5,088 bases of DNA from Paracoccaceae bacterium (GTDB lineage: Bacteria > Pseudomonadota > Alphaproteobacteria > Rhodobacterales > Rhodobacteraceae), in NCBI GenBank assembly GCA_024742655.1, contig JANSYB010000229.1, positions 1-5,088 of the forward strand, given 5' to 3'. Positions 4,085 through 5,088 of this stretch are shown here, one piece after another (positions within the stretch are counted from its first letter, which is position 1; every line of letters begins with the position of its first letter). A program made the position numbers and the translations under genes. Under the pieces are notes generated by a model. That model had not been told where the DNA came from. It did not search any database and was given only the letters and a program-made list of their open reading frames with translations.

Positions 4085-5088
4085 ATGAGCCTTGACGTTT
4101 CCAATACCGCACCGAAGCCGTCACCTGCCAATCTTCGAGCCGCCCTGAAGGATGCCACCCTGCGCCCGCGCGACCTGGCACAAAGTCTCGGCGTGACGGA
4201 GGTCGATCTTCTTGCAGCGCAGGTGGGTCAGGGTGTGACGCGGATCGTGGCGCATCCCGACCAGCTTATGCCGGTGGTTCAGGGCCTTGGCGAGGTCATG
4301 GCGCTGACGCGCAACGACAGCGTGGTGCATGAACGCACCGGCACCTATGACGACTGGCACTCCGGCAATCATGCCGCGATGATCCTCGGCCCCGAGATCG
4401 ACCTGCGGATCTTCCCGTCTCACTGGGTCCATGGCTTCGCGGTCCGGAACGAGAGCGACAAGGGCCCGTCGCGCAGTCTCCAGGTCTTCGACGCGAGCGG
4501 CGAGGCGGTGCACAAGATTTATCGGCGGGACGGCACCGATCTGGATGCCTGGGACAAGGCCGTGGCTACGCTTGCGACTGGAGACGACACTGACACGCTC
4601 GACCTTGCGCCGCCGGTTTTAGTCGAAGGTGCAAAAGCGCGCCCAGAAAAATCTGGGGAGTTGCGCGCGGCCTGGGCGAAGATGACGGACACGCACCAGT
4701 TCCTTCGCCTCGTCTCGCGCATGAAGATGAACCGGCTGGGCGCCTACCGCATCGCCGGCGCGCCCTTTGCCGTGCCCCTTGCGCCCGAGGCGCTGAACGA
4801 CGCGCTGGTCGCCTGCGCGTCCGATGGGGTGCCCGTCATGCTTTTCGTCGGCAATCGCGGCTGCATCCAGATTCATTCAGGTCGCATCGGGACTCTGAAG
4901 GAAATGGGGCCATGGCAGAACGTGCTCGACCCCCGCTTCAACCTGCACCTGCGACTTGATCACGTGGCCGAGGTTTGGCTGGTCGAGAAACCCACCCGCC
5001 GCGGTCCGGCGCTGAGCATCGAGGCGTTCACGTCGGAGGGTGGGTTGATCCTTCAGCTCTTTGGTTATCGCAAGGAAGGACAGGAGGA
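4085..5088 (+). CDS. hmuS: HmuS/HemS-family cytoplasmic heme-binding or heme-degrading protein, C-terminus cut by the window edge
   Basis: Cytoplasmic protein of the HemS/HmuS/ChuS family, which accepts imported heme and either hands it on or breaks it down to release iron. The 334 residues present show two homologous halves (about 20-175 and about 190-334). The N-terminal half has the RPRDLAQSLGVTEVDLLAA helix-turn-helix-like stretch, then GEVMALTRNDSVVHERTGTY and GPEIDLRIFPSHWVHGFAV. The second half has TDTHQFLRLV with His204, corresponding to the axial heme ligand known in HemS (His196 in Yersinia), then VMLFVGNRGCIQIHSG, LDPRFNLHLRLDHVAEVWLV and the closing LILQLFGYRKEGQ. Family members are about 345-360 residues, so only some 15-25 are missing. 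The halves are joined by a linker (about 175-192) with more A/T-rich codons. It is the first gene of a rightward unit, probably continuing into the heme binding protein and ABC transporter genes. Heme storage versus degradation cannot be decided here. Confidence 0.95.
   Translation, partial: MSLDVSNTAPKPSPANLRAALKDATLRPRDLAQSLGVTEVDLLAAQVGQGVTRIVAHPDQLMPVVQGLGEVMALTRNDSVVHERTGTYDDWHSGNHAAMILGPEIDLRIFPSHWVHGFAVRNESDKGPSRSLQVFDASGEAVHKIYRRDGTDLDAWDKAVATLATGDDTDTLDLAPPVLVEGAKARPEKSGELRAAWAKMTDTHQFLRLVSRMKMNRLGAYRIAGAPFAVPLAPEALNDALVACASDGVPVMLFVGNRGCIQIHSGRIGTLKEMGPWQNVLDPRFNLHLRLDHVAEVWLVEKPTRRGPALSIEAFTSEGGLILQLFGYRKEGQE

Noticed and set aside
3948..4088. Possible 46-residue plus-strand frame starting at TTG after an AGGAAGGAGG-like tract and ending in an ATGA overlap with hmuS
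   Set aside because: The predicted hmuS promoter lies inside it, the TTG is 11-13 nt from the purine tract, and the peptide has no recognisable feature. Conservation in relatives would be needed to revive it.
3906..4181. N-terminal extension of the small exported protein back to 4181
   Set aside because: It would run antisense through the hmuS start and both promoters and would bury the signal peptide in the middle of the protein.
4121..4513. Minus-strand open frame opposite hmuS
   Set aside because: It is a shadow of the well-supported hmuS reading frame, with no motif of its own.

Overview
The window is GC-rich, and strong third-position G/C bias, the protein sequences and the gene order point to an alphaproteobacterium, most likely of the Rhodobacterales. 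It holds most of a heme (hemin) acquisition locus. All assignments come from reading translations and motifs; no database search was run.

Layout. Positions 1-942 (minus strand) carry the N-terminal 314 residues of a TonB-dependent heme receptor whose C-terminus lies beyond the left edge. Positions 943-1072 form its promoter and leader. Positions 1073-3905 (minus strand) are a compact five-gene operon read right to left: a small exported protein of unknown function, exbB, a first exbD, a second exbD and tonB, with junctions that overlap or nearly touch. Positions 3906-4084 are a divergent control region. From 4085 (plus strand) runs hmuS/hemS, encoding a cytoplasmic heme-handling protein that is cut by the right edge about 15-25 residues before its expected end.

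Working model. The receptor would take heme across the outer membrane, powered by a dedicated ExbB-ExbD-ExbD'-TonB motor. HmuS would receive or degrade heme in the cytoplasm. The periplasmic binding protein and ABC transporter usually found with these genes (hmuTUV) are not in the window and may follow hmuS.

Control. Both minus-strand promoters have a TTGAC-type -35, a 17-bp spacer and the same -10 (TATCGA). In both, a TGA-N9-TCA-like box, the pattern described for RirA-type iron operators, starts at the second base of the -35. The box in the divergent region also contains the -10 of a plausible hmuS promoter, so one operator could govern both directions. This suggests a coordinated iron-responsive regulon, but it is an inference from motifs.

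Most unusual points: the second ExbD has Asn where the family has its proton-carrying membrane Asp; a four-cysteine exported protein of unknown function heads the motor operon; and both minus-strand leaders can form hairpins, one of which covers the receptor's ribosome binding site. No RNA genes, mobile elements, CRISPR arrays or convincing intrinsic terminators were seen.
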